Assembly: GCA_021737695.1 (NCBI GenBank)
Contig: JAIPDL010000001.1
Coordinates: forward strand, 110,002 to 174,001
Source: Desulfotignum sp.
GTDB taxonomy: Bacteria > Desulfobacterota > Desulfobacteria > Desulfobacterales > Desulfobacteraceae
Reading direction: 5' to 3'
DNA length: 64,000 nt
Shown: piece after piece, positions 39,688 through 47,921 of the stretch
Position numbering within the stretch: the first letter of the stretch is position 1
Layout of the letters: each line of letters opens with the position of its first letter
Position numbers and translations under genes: made by a program
Notes under the pieces: model-generated
Databases searched by the model: none
Told to the model about the DNA's origin: nothing
Seen by the model: the letters and a program-made list of their open reading frames with translations, nothing else

Positions 39688-40545
39688 TTATCCGGTGTTT
39701 AGCCATCCGGACAGATCTTTTTGGATTAAATCCTGGACCCTTGAAATATCATCCTGATACATTGTCTGTAATTGTCGCCGGATATGATGCGGCAATTCCG
39801 GGGGGATGGTTTTGTTAAAATGATACATTTTTTTGGCAGCAGATTTCAGGAATCCAGGAAGCACACTGTATCCCTGTTTCGTGAGTTGATGGTTTGACAA
39901 TGCATTCAACCAGTTCAGTTTCGGGATGGAACCGACATTATGTTGATGATCAATGACCGGTTTCACGGTGTCATCAACCCCCAGAAAACTGAAGAGATCC
40001 TTTATAAGCTGTTCAGTGGATTGCTTGAGTTCATCAAAAAGGCAGATTCTGATCTGGTCCCTGGAAAACAGCTGGTAGTAACGATTCAGTTTTTCATAAT
40101 AAAAACTTCCCTGAACGTACAGGGCTTCCGGGTCAAATGCCTTTTCAATGTCCGGGCCGGCCGTTCCATTTCTCAAATGCATGAGATATCCTGAATATGC
40201 CCTGTCAACCGGATGGCGTAAAGAGGCGATCAGTTTGACACCAGGGATTATTTTTTTGATTCTTTCCGGTGCTTTGGGGCTTTCCAGATAAATGGGAGAG
40301 GCTTCCCCCACAGCGATTTCATCTGTGACACCAGCGAAGAGATTCCTGTAGCTTTCAACAGATGTAATTTCAAACGGCAAATCCAGTTTTGACCAATGCG
40401 CCATGATATATGGATCCTGATAGGCAAAAAACAGCGTTTCCTTAATCTGGCTCATAAAAATCTGGGGATGGTTGTCCAGATATCGCCATAAAGACGTGGT
40501 ACCGGCCTTGGCAGCGCCGATGATCAAGAAATTGGGCAAGGTCAT
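39688..40545 (-). CDS. Sulfotransferase domain protein
   Basis: A 285-residue protein with the PAPS loop GAAKAGTTSLW at residues 10-20 and the 3'-phosphate site SLRHPVDRAYSGYL near 108. The fold is nearer to the heparan N-sulfotransferase/NodH-type sulfotransferases than the one at 23373. It is the only minus-strand gene in the polysaccharide locus; it converges on the PcRGLX-like gene (12-base gap) and diverges from the transglutaminase with only 29 bases between. It likely adds a second sulfate to the polymer. Confidence 0.85.
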   Translation of the reverse strand: MTLPNFLIIGAAKAGTTSLWRYLDNHPQIFMSQIKETLFFAYQDPYIMAHWSKLDLPFEITSVESYRNLFAGVTDEIAVGEASPIYLESPKAPERIKKIIPGVKLIASLRHPVDRAYSGYLMHLRNGTAGPDIEKAFDPEALYVQGSFYYEKLNRYYQLFSRDQIRICLFDELKQSTEQLIKDLFSFLGVDDTVKPVIDHQHNVGSIPKLNWLNALSNHQLTKQGYSVLPGFLKSAAKKMYHFNKTIPPELPHHIRRQLQTMYQDDISRVQDLIQKDLSGWLNTG

Positions 40546-40574
40546 TTTGAAAGTTTCCCTTCACGCAGATCAAA

Positions 40575-41903
40575 ATGAATAAATTACATCATATTATCAA
40601 GAAAACAGCATCACACAAAGCCCTTTTTTTAAACGTCACAAATGGCTTGATTCTGTTGGTGCTTTTACTGCTATTGGGTTCATTTCTTTTTTCAGCATTT
40701 TTTCTCAAACAGCAGATTTTTTCTCAAAGCAGTGTCCAGAACACTTTACAGACAGATGAATTCAACTGGAATATCAACCAGATCAGGATCGATGTTATCT
40801 CAGTCAACACAGATCAGGGTCAAGTTGTTCTCAATTTTTCCAACAATATTCCATTTTTGCAGCGGTTAAAAATGAAAATTGACCAGAACGGCAGTACCGT
40901 CCGTGAGTGGCGGGATGTTGATGAAGGTCGGTTTTCCCTGGATATTGAAAAAGGAGAAAACGTGCTTTCCATTTATGGAATAAACCAATACGGCAGGTTG
41001 ACAAACAAGGCTGAACTGGCCATATCCTATGATGGGAATCATCTGGAAATGAACAATGCATCGGGTCATATCATAAATCCATCCTACAGGTTTGTTTTTC
41101 AATCTCCGGATAACGTCAAAAGATTACACTTCAAATCCATCATTGAGCTGGCCCTCCCGAAAAAGCTGAATGAAATGGATGAGATTGTTGCCATCAGGAA
41201 ATGGGTTCGAAACCTGCAGGGGCCGTTTTCAAAAGAAATGTGGCAAAATACACCCAAAACAGATGATCCACTCAAAGCACTTGCAGAAATGCAGAAAAAG
41301 ACGCCCGGATTGTGCAGGCGTTTTGCGGTCGTTCTTCATGGTGCCTTCCTGAGTGTCGGAATACCGGTCAGGCTGGTTTTTGCAACCCCGGATTTTTATA
41401 GCCACTCCTATAACCATTCTTTGGTAGAGGTCTGGTCTCAGACATTGAATAAATGGATACTGGTGGATGCAACCATGGACACCCTATATATGATTGACAA
41501 TCAACCTGCTGGTTTACTGGAGTTTTCCAGAGCGGTGCGAAATCAGGAATGGGAAAAGATATCCTTTGAAAGAAACGGATCAGATCATCTACCAGAGCCC
41601 AGAATCTTCAAGGAAGGAACTTTGGAACTTTCTCCATTTATCAAATCATTCAACCATATTTTCGCCGCCAAATCCAACGCTCTCTTTGACGGATATCAGG
41701 TCAGTCTTTTTTCAAAAAAAAGAATTCATTTTGTACATTATCATGAAAAAGATATGGCACGTTTTCCCGAAGGAAAAAGAAAACTGGGGTGGATTTCATT
41801 TGTATTTTCCGGAATTGGATTGCTTTTTGGAAGCATTTTTTTAATGATAAGGATCTGTTATTTGAAAAATACGATACAAAAAAACATACTATGGAATCCT
41901 TGA
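40575..41903 (+). CDS. Membrane-anchored transglutaminase-like protein
   Basis: This 442-residue protein has an N-terminal membrane segment (about 22-44) and a C-terminal one (about 400-420), leaving a large extracytoplasmic domain. The transglutaminase-core triad is present: C247 in GLCRRFA, H281 in YNHSLVEVW and D298 in LVDATMD. Such domains act as proteases, peptide N-glycanases or crosslinkers; the substrate is unknown. A preceding beta domain (SVNTDQGQVVLNF) resembles an Ig-like adaptor. The coding DNA is clearly AT-rich compared with wecB next to it, whose start follows by one base. Confidence 0.78.
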   Translation: MNKLHHIIKKTASHKALFLNVTNGLILLVLLLLLGSFLFSAFFLKQQIFSQSSVQNTLQTDEFNWNINQIRIDVISVNTDQGQVVLNFSNNIPFLQRLKMKIDQNGSTVREWRDVDEGRFSLDIEKGENVLSIYGINQYGRLTNKAELAISYDGNHLEMNNASGHIINPSYRFVFQSPDNVKRLHFKSIIELALPKKLNEMDEIVAIRKWVRNLQGPFSKEMWQNTPKTDDPLKALAEMQKKTPGLCRRFAVVLHGAFLSVGIPVRLVFATPDFYSHSYNHSLVEVWSQTLNKWILVDATMDTLYMIDNQPAGLLEFSRAVRNQEWEKISFERNGSDHLPEPRIFKEGTLELSPFIKSFNHIFAAKSNALFDGYQVSLFSKKRIHFVHYHEKDMARFPEGKRKLGWISFVFSGIGLLFGSIFLMIRICYLKNTIQKNILWNP

Positions 41904-41904
41904 A

Positions 41905-42993
41905 ATGAAAATACACCTGATAGCCGCTGCCAGACCCAATTTTATGAAAATCGCCCCCCTGTATCATGAACTGGTGTCCAGACCCAATCTGGAACCGGTC
42001 ATTGTCCATACCGGCCAGCATTATGACCTGAACATGTCGGATGTCTTTTTCAGGGATTTCAAACTGCCGGCACCGCATATTCATCTCGGGGTGGGCAGCG
42101 GGACCCATGCCCAGCAGACCGGCAATGTGATGATCGCCTATGAAAAAGTCCTCATGGATACCCGGCCGGACCTGGTGGTGGTGGTCGGGGATGTGAATTC
42201 AACCGTTGCCGCTACCCTGGCTGCCGTGAAACTGGGCATCAAAACCGCCCATCTGGAAGCAGGCCTTCGTTCCGGTGACCGGACCATGCCCGAAGAGATC
42301 AACCGGATTGTGACGGATGCCATTGCCGACTATCTGTGGACCCCGTCGAAGGACGGGAATGAAAACCTTGAAAAAGAAGGCGTTGCCAGAGAGAAAATTA
42401 CCCTGGTGGGCAACATTATGATCGATTCTCTGGAGATGGCCAGGCCGGTCATCGAATCAAAGGCCGTGTTTCTGGAATATGGATTTCAAAAAGAACAATA
42501 TGGCCTGGTGACACTTCACAGGCCTTCCAATGTAGATGATCCCGACAGCCTGGAACGATTGTGTCTGGAACTGGCACGAATATCCCGGGAACTTCCCCTG
42601 ATATTTCCCATTCATCCCAGAACCCGGGCCAATCTGAAAAAATTCAAGCTGGATCAAGTGTTGAAAGAAAACAAAGCCATCCGCCTTATTGAACCGCTGG
42701 GGTATATCCATTTCATGAACCTGGTATTCAACGCCAGACTTTTAATTACCGATTCCGGCGGGGTTCAGGAGGAAACAACCTATTTAGGGATTCCCTGCCT
42801 GACCCTGCGGCCCAATACTGAAAGGCCGGTCACTACTACTATCGGCACCAATCGGTTGTGTACACCTGCCACGCTTTTCGGTCATGTTGTCACGGTTTTG
42901 GATGGCCAGCGTTCCTCGGGAAGTATCCCGGAGCTTTGGGATGGCAGAACCGCCGGACGTGTGGCTGACAGAATCGAATCTCTGATGGTTTGA
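41905..42993 (+). CDS. wecB: UDP-N-acetylglucosamine 2-epimerase (non-hydrolysing)
   Basis: Interconverts UDP-GlcNAc and UDP-ManNAc in the cytoplasm. The 362 residues match the family. HTGQHYDLNMSDVFF near 33, HLEAGLRSGDRTMPEEINR near 115-133 and SGGVQEETTYLGIPCLTLR near 287-305 are diagnostic. It starts one base after the transglutaminase gene, yet its base composition returns to that of the main locus. It would supply ManNAc or a derivative for the polymer. Confidence 0.95.
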   Translation: MKIHLIAAARPNFMKIAPLYHELVSRPNLEPVIVHTGQHYDLNMSDVFFRDFKLPAPHIHLGVGSGTHAQQTGNVMIAYEKVLMDTRPDLVVVVGDVNSTVAATLAAVKLGIKTAHLEAGLRSGDRTMPEEINRIVTDAIADYLWTPSKDGNENLEKEGVAREKITLVGNIMIDSLEMARPVIESKAVFLEYGFQKEQYGLVTLHRPSNVDDPDSLERLCLELARISRELPLIFPIHPRTRANLKKFKLDQVLKENKAIRLIEPLGYIHFMNLVFNARLLITDSGGVQEETTYLGIPCLTLRPNTERPVTTTIGTNRLCTPATLFGHVVTVLDGQRSSGSIPELWDGRTAGRVADRIESLMV

Positions 42994-43002
42994 TCAATAA
43001 AC

Positions 43003-43404
43003 ATGTCCATACATTGCCGAAAAAAACAGTGGCTGGCGTTATTGTTCACAGCGGTGGTGATCCTGATCATGGCCGGATCTCTCATGCCCATGGCGGAAAT
43101 ACCGGAGTCTGAAAAAACATGGCAGGAAAAAATAATGTCTGTGATTACGAATCTGATGCATGTTCCCATGTATGGGGCGTTGACTCTGGTATCGCTTCAT
43201 TATTTTGAGTGTATCCGGTTTTCACGGCTGGGTGGTGCAGTGGTTTCGCTTTTGATTGCCATGGCTTTGGGGGCGCTTGTCGAGGTGCTTCAGATGTATG
43301 TGCCGGGCCGCTTTGGCAGTTTGTCTGATATCGGGTTGAATGCTGCCGGCATCGCCGGAGGACTGATTTTGTTTTATAAAATTCGTTGCAAATCAGGAGG
43401 ATAG
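43003..43404 (+). CDS. VanZ-like family membrane protein
   Basis: A small polytopic protein of 133 residues with four hydrophobic segments and the VanZ motif GRFGSLSDIGLNAAGIAGG near 104-122. VanZ from enterococci gives low-level teicoplanin resistance, but most homologues are of unknown role and are often found in exopolysaccharide loci. It is the last gene before the terminator and ends the locus. Confidence 0.8.
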   Translation: MSIHCRKKQWLALLFTAVVILIMAGSLMPMAEIPESEKTWQEKIMSVITNLMHVPMYGALTLVSLHYFECIRFSRLGGAVVSLLIAMALGALVEVLQMYVPGRFGSLSDIGLNAAGIAGGLILFYKIRCKSGG

Positions 43405-43438
43405 AGGGCTTTAACCCCTATTTTTTGGTTTTTTTTCA

Positions 43439-43475
43439 AACACCGGCCATGGATTCCCCATGGCCGGTGTTGTTT
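43439..43475 (+). terminator. Rho-independent terminator closing the polysaccharide locus
   Basis: A perfect 14-bp stem, AACACCGGCCATGG at 43439-43452 and its complement at 43458-43471, with a 5-base loop ATTCC, is followed by GTTTT. A T-rich run also precedes it at 43421-43437. It may work in both directions but no minus-strand gene ends here. Confidence 0.8.
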
Positions 43476-43604
43476 TAAGAATCAATTGCCGGATGTAATG
43501 AAAAATGATAGACTGCAAGTTTGAGTATAAAAAAATATGCAGCGGCGGGATATACGCAGCCCTGTCATGCAACAAACAGGAACAATGGACAAGGATGACC
43601 GTGA
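43476..43604 (+). promoter_or_regulatory. Upstream region of prfC, possible promoter
   Basis: After the terminator this gap must hold the prfC promoter. TTGCCG near 43487 and TAGACT near 43510 are spaced about 17 bases and each match 4 of 6 consensus positions. AAGGATG before the ATG is a usable ribosome site. Evidence is modest. Confidence 0.3.
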
Positions 43605-45212
43605 ATGGAATCAGACACCATAGACAGGGCAAGGGTCCGGGAGATCAATAAACGCCGGACCTTTGCCATAATTTCCCACCCGGATGCCGGGAAAACCACT
43701 TTGACTGAAAAACTGCTGCTGTTCGGCGGGGCCATCACCCAGGCCGGTGCCGTGAAATCCAGAAAAACCGACCGGGCCGCGTTGTCCGATTTTCTGTCCA
43801 TTGAACAGGAACGCGGCATTTCCGTTTCTTCCTCGGTCATGAAATTTGAATACAAAGGGTATGAGATCAATCTGCTGGACACGCCCGGGCATCAGGATTT
43901 TTCCGAAGACACCTACCGGGTGCTCACGGCCGTGGACTGCGCGGTCATGATCATCGACAATGCCAAAGGCGTGGAGCCCCAGACCCAGAAACTCATGGAG
44001 GTGTGCCGCATGCGCAACACCCCCATCATCACCTTTATCAACAAACTGGACAGGGAAGGGCTGGACCCGCTGGATATTTTCGAGGACATCGAAGACAAAC
44101 TCCAGATCGAATGCGTGCCGTTGACATGGCCCATCGGCATGGGCAAGCGGTTTAAAGGGGTGTATAATTTTGAAACCAGAGAACTGGGGATTTTCACTCC
44201 GGGATATACACCCAAAGATGATGACGGTATCATGATTCAGGATTTGTCCGACCCCCGGCTGGATGAACTGATCGCTTCATCCCAGGCGGATCAGCTCAGA
44301 GAAGATGTGGAACTTATCAAAGGGGCATCTGATCCCTTTGACATGTCCCTGTATCTTTCAGGGACCCAGACCCCGGTGTTTTTCGGTTCCGCCATCAACA
44401 ATTTCGGGGTCAAGGAAATGCTGGATGCGTTTGTTAAAATTGCGCCCCCGCCCGGGATCCGGCCGGCCCAGTCCCGGGATGTCAACCCCATGGAAAGCGA
44501 TTTTTCAGGATTTGCCTTTAAGATTCAGGCCAATATGGACCCGGAACACCGGGACCGGATCGCGTTTTTCCGCATCTGTTCCGGCAAGTTCATCAAAGGA
44601 ATGAAGGTGAAGCATCACCGCATCGGGAAAGAGATCCGCCTGTCCAATGCCACCATGTTCATGGCCCAGGAACGCAGCCATGTGGAAGAAGCCTATCCCG
44701 GTGATATCATCGGGATACACAATCACGGCACCATCAAGATCGGGGATACATTCACCACCAGAGAGCCGTTGAAATTTTTGGGTATTCCCAGTTTTGCGCC
44801 CGAACATTTCCGGCGGGTCCTGCTCAAGGACCCCCTCAAGACCAAGTCCTTGAACAAGGGATTGACCCAGCTGGCTGAAGAAGGTACCATCCAGGTGTTC
44901 CGGCCGTTGATGGGGAACATGCACGTGATCGGGGCCGTGGGCGTTTTGCAGTTTGACGTGACCATGGCACGGCTCAAGGCGGAATACAATGTCCAGGCCG
45001 GATACGAGCCCATTGACCTGTCTGTGGCCAGATGGGTGACCTGTGAGGATGAAAAGACCCTGAAACGGTTCCGCCAGAAGAATGAATCCAGTCTCGCCCT
45101 GGATGCAGAAGGGTGCCTGACCTTCATGACCACCAGCGAATATCAGCTGGGTTTTGTCATGGAAGAATGGCCGGACATCCGGTTCCACAAAACCCGCGAG
45201 CACAACATTTAA
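43605..45212 (+). CDS. prfC: Peptide chain release factor 3
   Basis: RF3 is the GTPase that releases RF1/RF2 from the ribosome after termination. The 535 residues match the usual 529 or so. The G1 motif [15 protein letters not shown] is near 23-37, G2/G3 near 70-98 with DTPGHQDF, and G4 NKLDREG near 146. The residues SVMKFEY and [14 protein letters not shown] are family typical. The gene stands alone between two intergenic signals. Confidence 0.97.
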   Translation: MESDTIDRARVREINKRRTFAIISHPDAGKTTLTEKLLLFGGAITQAGAVKSRKTDRAALSDFLSIEQERGISVSSSVMKFEYKGYEINLLDTPGHQDFSEDTYRVLTAVDCAVMIIDNAKGVEPQTQKLMEVCRMRNTPIITFINKLDREGLDPLDIFEDIEDKLQIECVPLTWPIGMGKRFKGVYNFETRELGIFTPGYTPKDDDGIMIQDLSDPRLDELIASSQADQLREDVELIKGASDPFDMSLYLSGTQTPVFFGSAINNFGVKEMLDAFVKIAPPPGIRPAQSRDVNPMESDFSGFAFKIQANMDPEHRDRIAFFRICSGKFIKGMKVKHHRIGKEIRLSNATMFMAQERSHVEEAYPGDIIGIHNHGTIKIGDTFTTREPLKFLGIPSFAPEHFRRVLLKDPLKTKSLNKGLTQLAEEGTIQVFRPLMGNMHVIGAVGVLQFDVTMARLKAEYNVQAGYEPIDLSVARWVTCEDEKTLKRFRQKNESSLALDAEGCLTFMTTSEYQLGFVMEEWPDIRFHKTREHNI

Positions 45213-45250
45213 TTCACGTTTATTGATCTATTTTTTGAAAGGAGAGCCCC

Positions 45251-46339
45251 ATGACAGCGCAGCGAATTCACAATTTTAACGCCGGTCCGGCCGCATTGCC
45301 TCTGCCAGTACTGGAGGAGATCCAGGCCTCGTTTTTGAATTTCAAGGGTTCCGGCATGTCCATCACCGAGATCAGTCACCGGTCGGCCCAGTTCGACGAA
45401 GTGATCAACGATGCCATCGACCGGGCCAGGCAGCTGTTGAACCTGGATGATTCCTGGCATGTGCTGTTCATCCAGGGCGGCGCGTCTCTGCAGTTCGCCA
45501 TGATCCCCATGAATTTTCTGAACCAGGGGCAGACCGCGGACTACATCAACACTGGCACCTGGTCCACCAAAGCCATCAAAGAAGCACAGATTCTGGGTAA
45601 AACCATTCAGGTGACCGCCTCTTGCGAAAATGAGAATTTCTGCTATATTCCAGAGGCCATTTCCTGCACCCCGGAGGCCCGGTATGTGCACCTCACCTCC
45701 AACAATACCATCAAAGGCACCCAGTTTGCACAGTTTCCGGAAACCGGCGGCATCCCTCTGGTGGCGGACATGTCCTCGGATATTTTTTCCCGGCCTCTGC
45801 CCATGGACAAGTTCGGCCTGATCTATGCCGGTGCCCAGAAAAACCTGGGGCCGTCCGGCACCTGTCTGGTGGTCATCAAAAAGAATTTTCTGGAAACCGC
45901 CAACCCGGATCTGCCTTCCATGCTCAAATACAGCACGTATGCGGAGAAAAACTCCATGTACAACACACCGCCGTGCTTTGGGATCTATACCATCGGCCTG
46001 GTGTTCAAGTGGATCCAGGAACAGTTCGGCACCCTGGAGGCCCTGGCCGCATTCAATGAGGAAAAAGCGGCCATGCTGTACGATGTGATTGACAACTCTG
46101 ATTTTTACCGGGGCACGGCCCGAAAGCATTCCCGGTCCCTGATGAACGTGACCTTCCGGCTGCCCGACGAAGATCTGGAAAAACAGTTTGTGGCCGATGC
46201 CCTGAAACATGGACTGGGCGGTCTCAAGGGCCACCGGTCTGTGGGCGGATGCCGGGCTTCCATCTACAATGCCGCCATAAAAGAGGGGGTCCAGGCGCTC
46301 AAGGATTTCATGATCGCTTTTGAAAAGGAGAATGGATGA
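45251..46339 (+). CDS. serC: Phosphoserine aminotransferase
   Basis: PLP enzyme converting 3-phosphohydroxypyruvate to phosphoserine. The 362 residues have the SerC opening HNFNAGPAALPLPVLEEIQ and the PLP lysine K197 in YAGAQKNLGPSGT. AAAGGAGAG sits 6-8 bases upstream of the ATG. The end GHRSVGGCRASIYNA is typical. Its stop overlaps the serA start in an ATGA, so serine synthesis genes are coupled. Confidence 0.97.
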   Translation: MTAQRIHNFNAGPAALPLPVLEEIQASFLNFKGSGMSITEISHRSAQFDEVINDAIDRARQLLNLDDSWHVLFIQGGASLQFAMIPMNFLNQGQTADYINTGTWSTKAIKEAQILGKTIQVTASCENENFCYIPEAISCTPEARYVHLTSNNTIKGTQFAQFPETGGIPLVADMSSDIFSRPLPMDKFGLIYAGAQKNLGPSGTCLVVIKKNFLETANPDLPSMLKYSTYAEKNSMYNTPPCFGIYTIGLVFKWIQEQFGTLEALAAFNEEKAAMLYDVIDNSDFYRGTARKHSRSLMNVTFRLPDEDLEKQFVADALKHGLGGLKGHRSVGGCRASIYNAAIKEGVQALKDFMIAFEKENG

Positions 46340-47919
46340 TGAAAGTGCTGGTCAGTGATAAAATGGATGAGGCAGGCATCGATATTTTCAAAAAACAGGA
46401 CGGAATCGATGTGGAAGTGAACACCGGGCTGTCCCCAGAGGCACTCAGAGATATCATCGGGTCCTATGACGCGCTGGCCATCCGGAGCGCCACCAAGGTG
46501 GACAAGGCCCTGCTGGATGCGGCGGTCAACCTCAAGGTGATTGCCCGGGCCGGCATCGGCCTGGACAATGTGGACATTGACGAGGCCACCCGCAAAGGGG
46601 TGGCGGTCATGAACACCCCCGGCGGCAACACCGTGACCACGGCCGAGCATGCCATTGCCATGATGATGTCTTTGACCCGGAACATCCCCCGGGCCACCGC
46701 TTCCATGAAAGCCGGGAAGTGGGAGAAAAAACTGCTCCAGGGCCGGGAGATCTTCAACAAGACTTTAGGGGTTGTCGGGTTCGGCAACATCGGGTCGATT
46801 GTGGCCAACCTGGGCAAGGGGCTGAGAATGCGGGTCATTGTGTACGACCCAAACATCTCCAAAGAACACATCGAAAAACAGGGATTCGAGTATGTGGATC
46901 TGGACACCCTGTATCATACGGCAGACTATATCACGATCCATGTTCCCAAGATGGAGGCCACCATCGATCTGCTGGATGCTGAAGCGTTTGAGAAGATGAA
47001 GCCGGGGGTGTATGTGATCAACTGCGCCCGGGGCGGCATTGTCAACGAATCGGCCCTGCATGAGGCGATCGTGACCGGAAAGGTGGCCGGTGCGGCCCTG
47101 GACGTGTTTTCCACGGAACCCCCTGAAGACCTGCCCCTGCTGAAACTGGACCAGGTGGTGGCCACCCCGCACCTGGGGGCCTCCACCAAGGAAGCCCAGA
47201 CCAATGTGGCCGTTGCCGCCGCCAACCAGATCATTGCCTATCTTTTGTTCGACACGGTGATCAATGCCGTGAACGTGCCCTCGGTCACAGGAGAGGTGCT
47301 GCGCCAGCTCAAACCGTTTCTGTATCTTGCGGAAAAAATGGGCAAGATGCAGGCACAGCTTATTTCAGGCGGTATCAGGGAAGTGCATATCGAATATATC
47401 GGTAAATTTCCGGATCTGGATCTCAAACCGGTTACCATTGCAGCCATCAAGGGACTGCTCAATGAATTTATTCCCTATGAGGTCAACTCTGTGAACGCCA
47501 TTTCTCTGGCCAATGAAAAAGGGATCAAAATATCTGAAGCCACTGTTCAGGATTCAGGCAATTTTTTAAATCTGATCCGAATGACCGTGGTCACGGACAC
47601 CGGTACCGACGTGGTGGCTGGCACCATCTTCGGCAAGGACACGGCCCGGATCGTGCGCATCAACAAATTCCGGCTGGAAGTGATTCCCGAAGGCCATCTG
47701 GGCCTGATTCACAACGTGGACAAGCCCGGTTCCATCGGTTCCATCGGCAACACCCTGGGAAAACACCATATCAATATCTCCCGCATGATGGTGGGCCGGG
47801 AGGAAGACGGCCAGCGAAACATCATTTTTCTGAAAACCGATCCCCCGGTGCCGTCGGATGTGATTGCGGAAATCGAAGCCCTGGAGCTGGTGGTGAGCAT
47901 GAAGACCTTTGAGCTGTAA
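46336..47919 (+). CDS. serA: D-3-phosphoglycerate dehydrogenase
   Basis: Catalyses the first step of serine synthesis from 3-phosphoglycerate with NAD+. This is the long form (527 residues): the NAD fold holds GFGNIG near 152, the catalytic Arg is in NCARGGIVNE near 233, and the His is in ATPHLGAST near 281. An allosteric substrate-binding domain and a C-terminal ACT domain follow (about 320-527), so serine feedback is likely. AGGAG is 7 bases before ATG 46336; ATG 46339 also fits. Confidence 0.97.
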   Translation: MMKVLVSDKMDEAGIDIFKKQDGIDVEVNTGLSPEALRDIIGSYDALAIRSATKVDKALLDAAVNLKVIARAGIGLDNVDIDEATRKGVAVMNTPGGNTVTTAEHAIAMMMSLTRNIPRATASMKAGKWEKKLLQGREIFNKTLGVVGFGNIGSIVANLGKGLRMRVIVYDPNISKEHIEKQGFEYVDLDTLYHTADYITIHVPKMEATIDLLDAEAFEKMKPGVYVINCARGGIVNESALHEAIVTGKVAGAALDVFSTEPPEDLPLLKLDQVVATPHLGASTKEAQTNVAVAAANQIIAYLLFDTVINAVNVPSVTGEVLRQLKPFLYLAEKMGKMQAQLISGGIREVHIEYIGKFPDLDLKPVTIAAIKGLLNEFIPYEVNSVNAISLANEKGIKISEATVQDSGNFLNLIRMTVVTDTGTDVVAGTIFGKDTARIVRINKFRLEVIPEGHLGLIHNVDKPGSIGSIGNTLGKHHINISRMMVGREEDGQRNIIFLKTDPPVPSDVIAEIEALELVVSMKTFEL

Positions 47920-47921
47920 CC

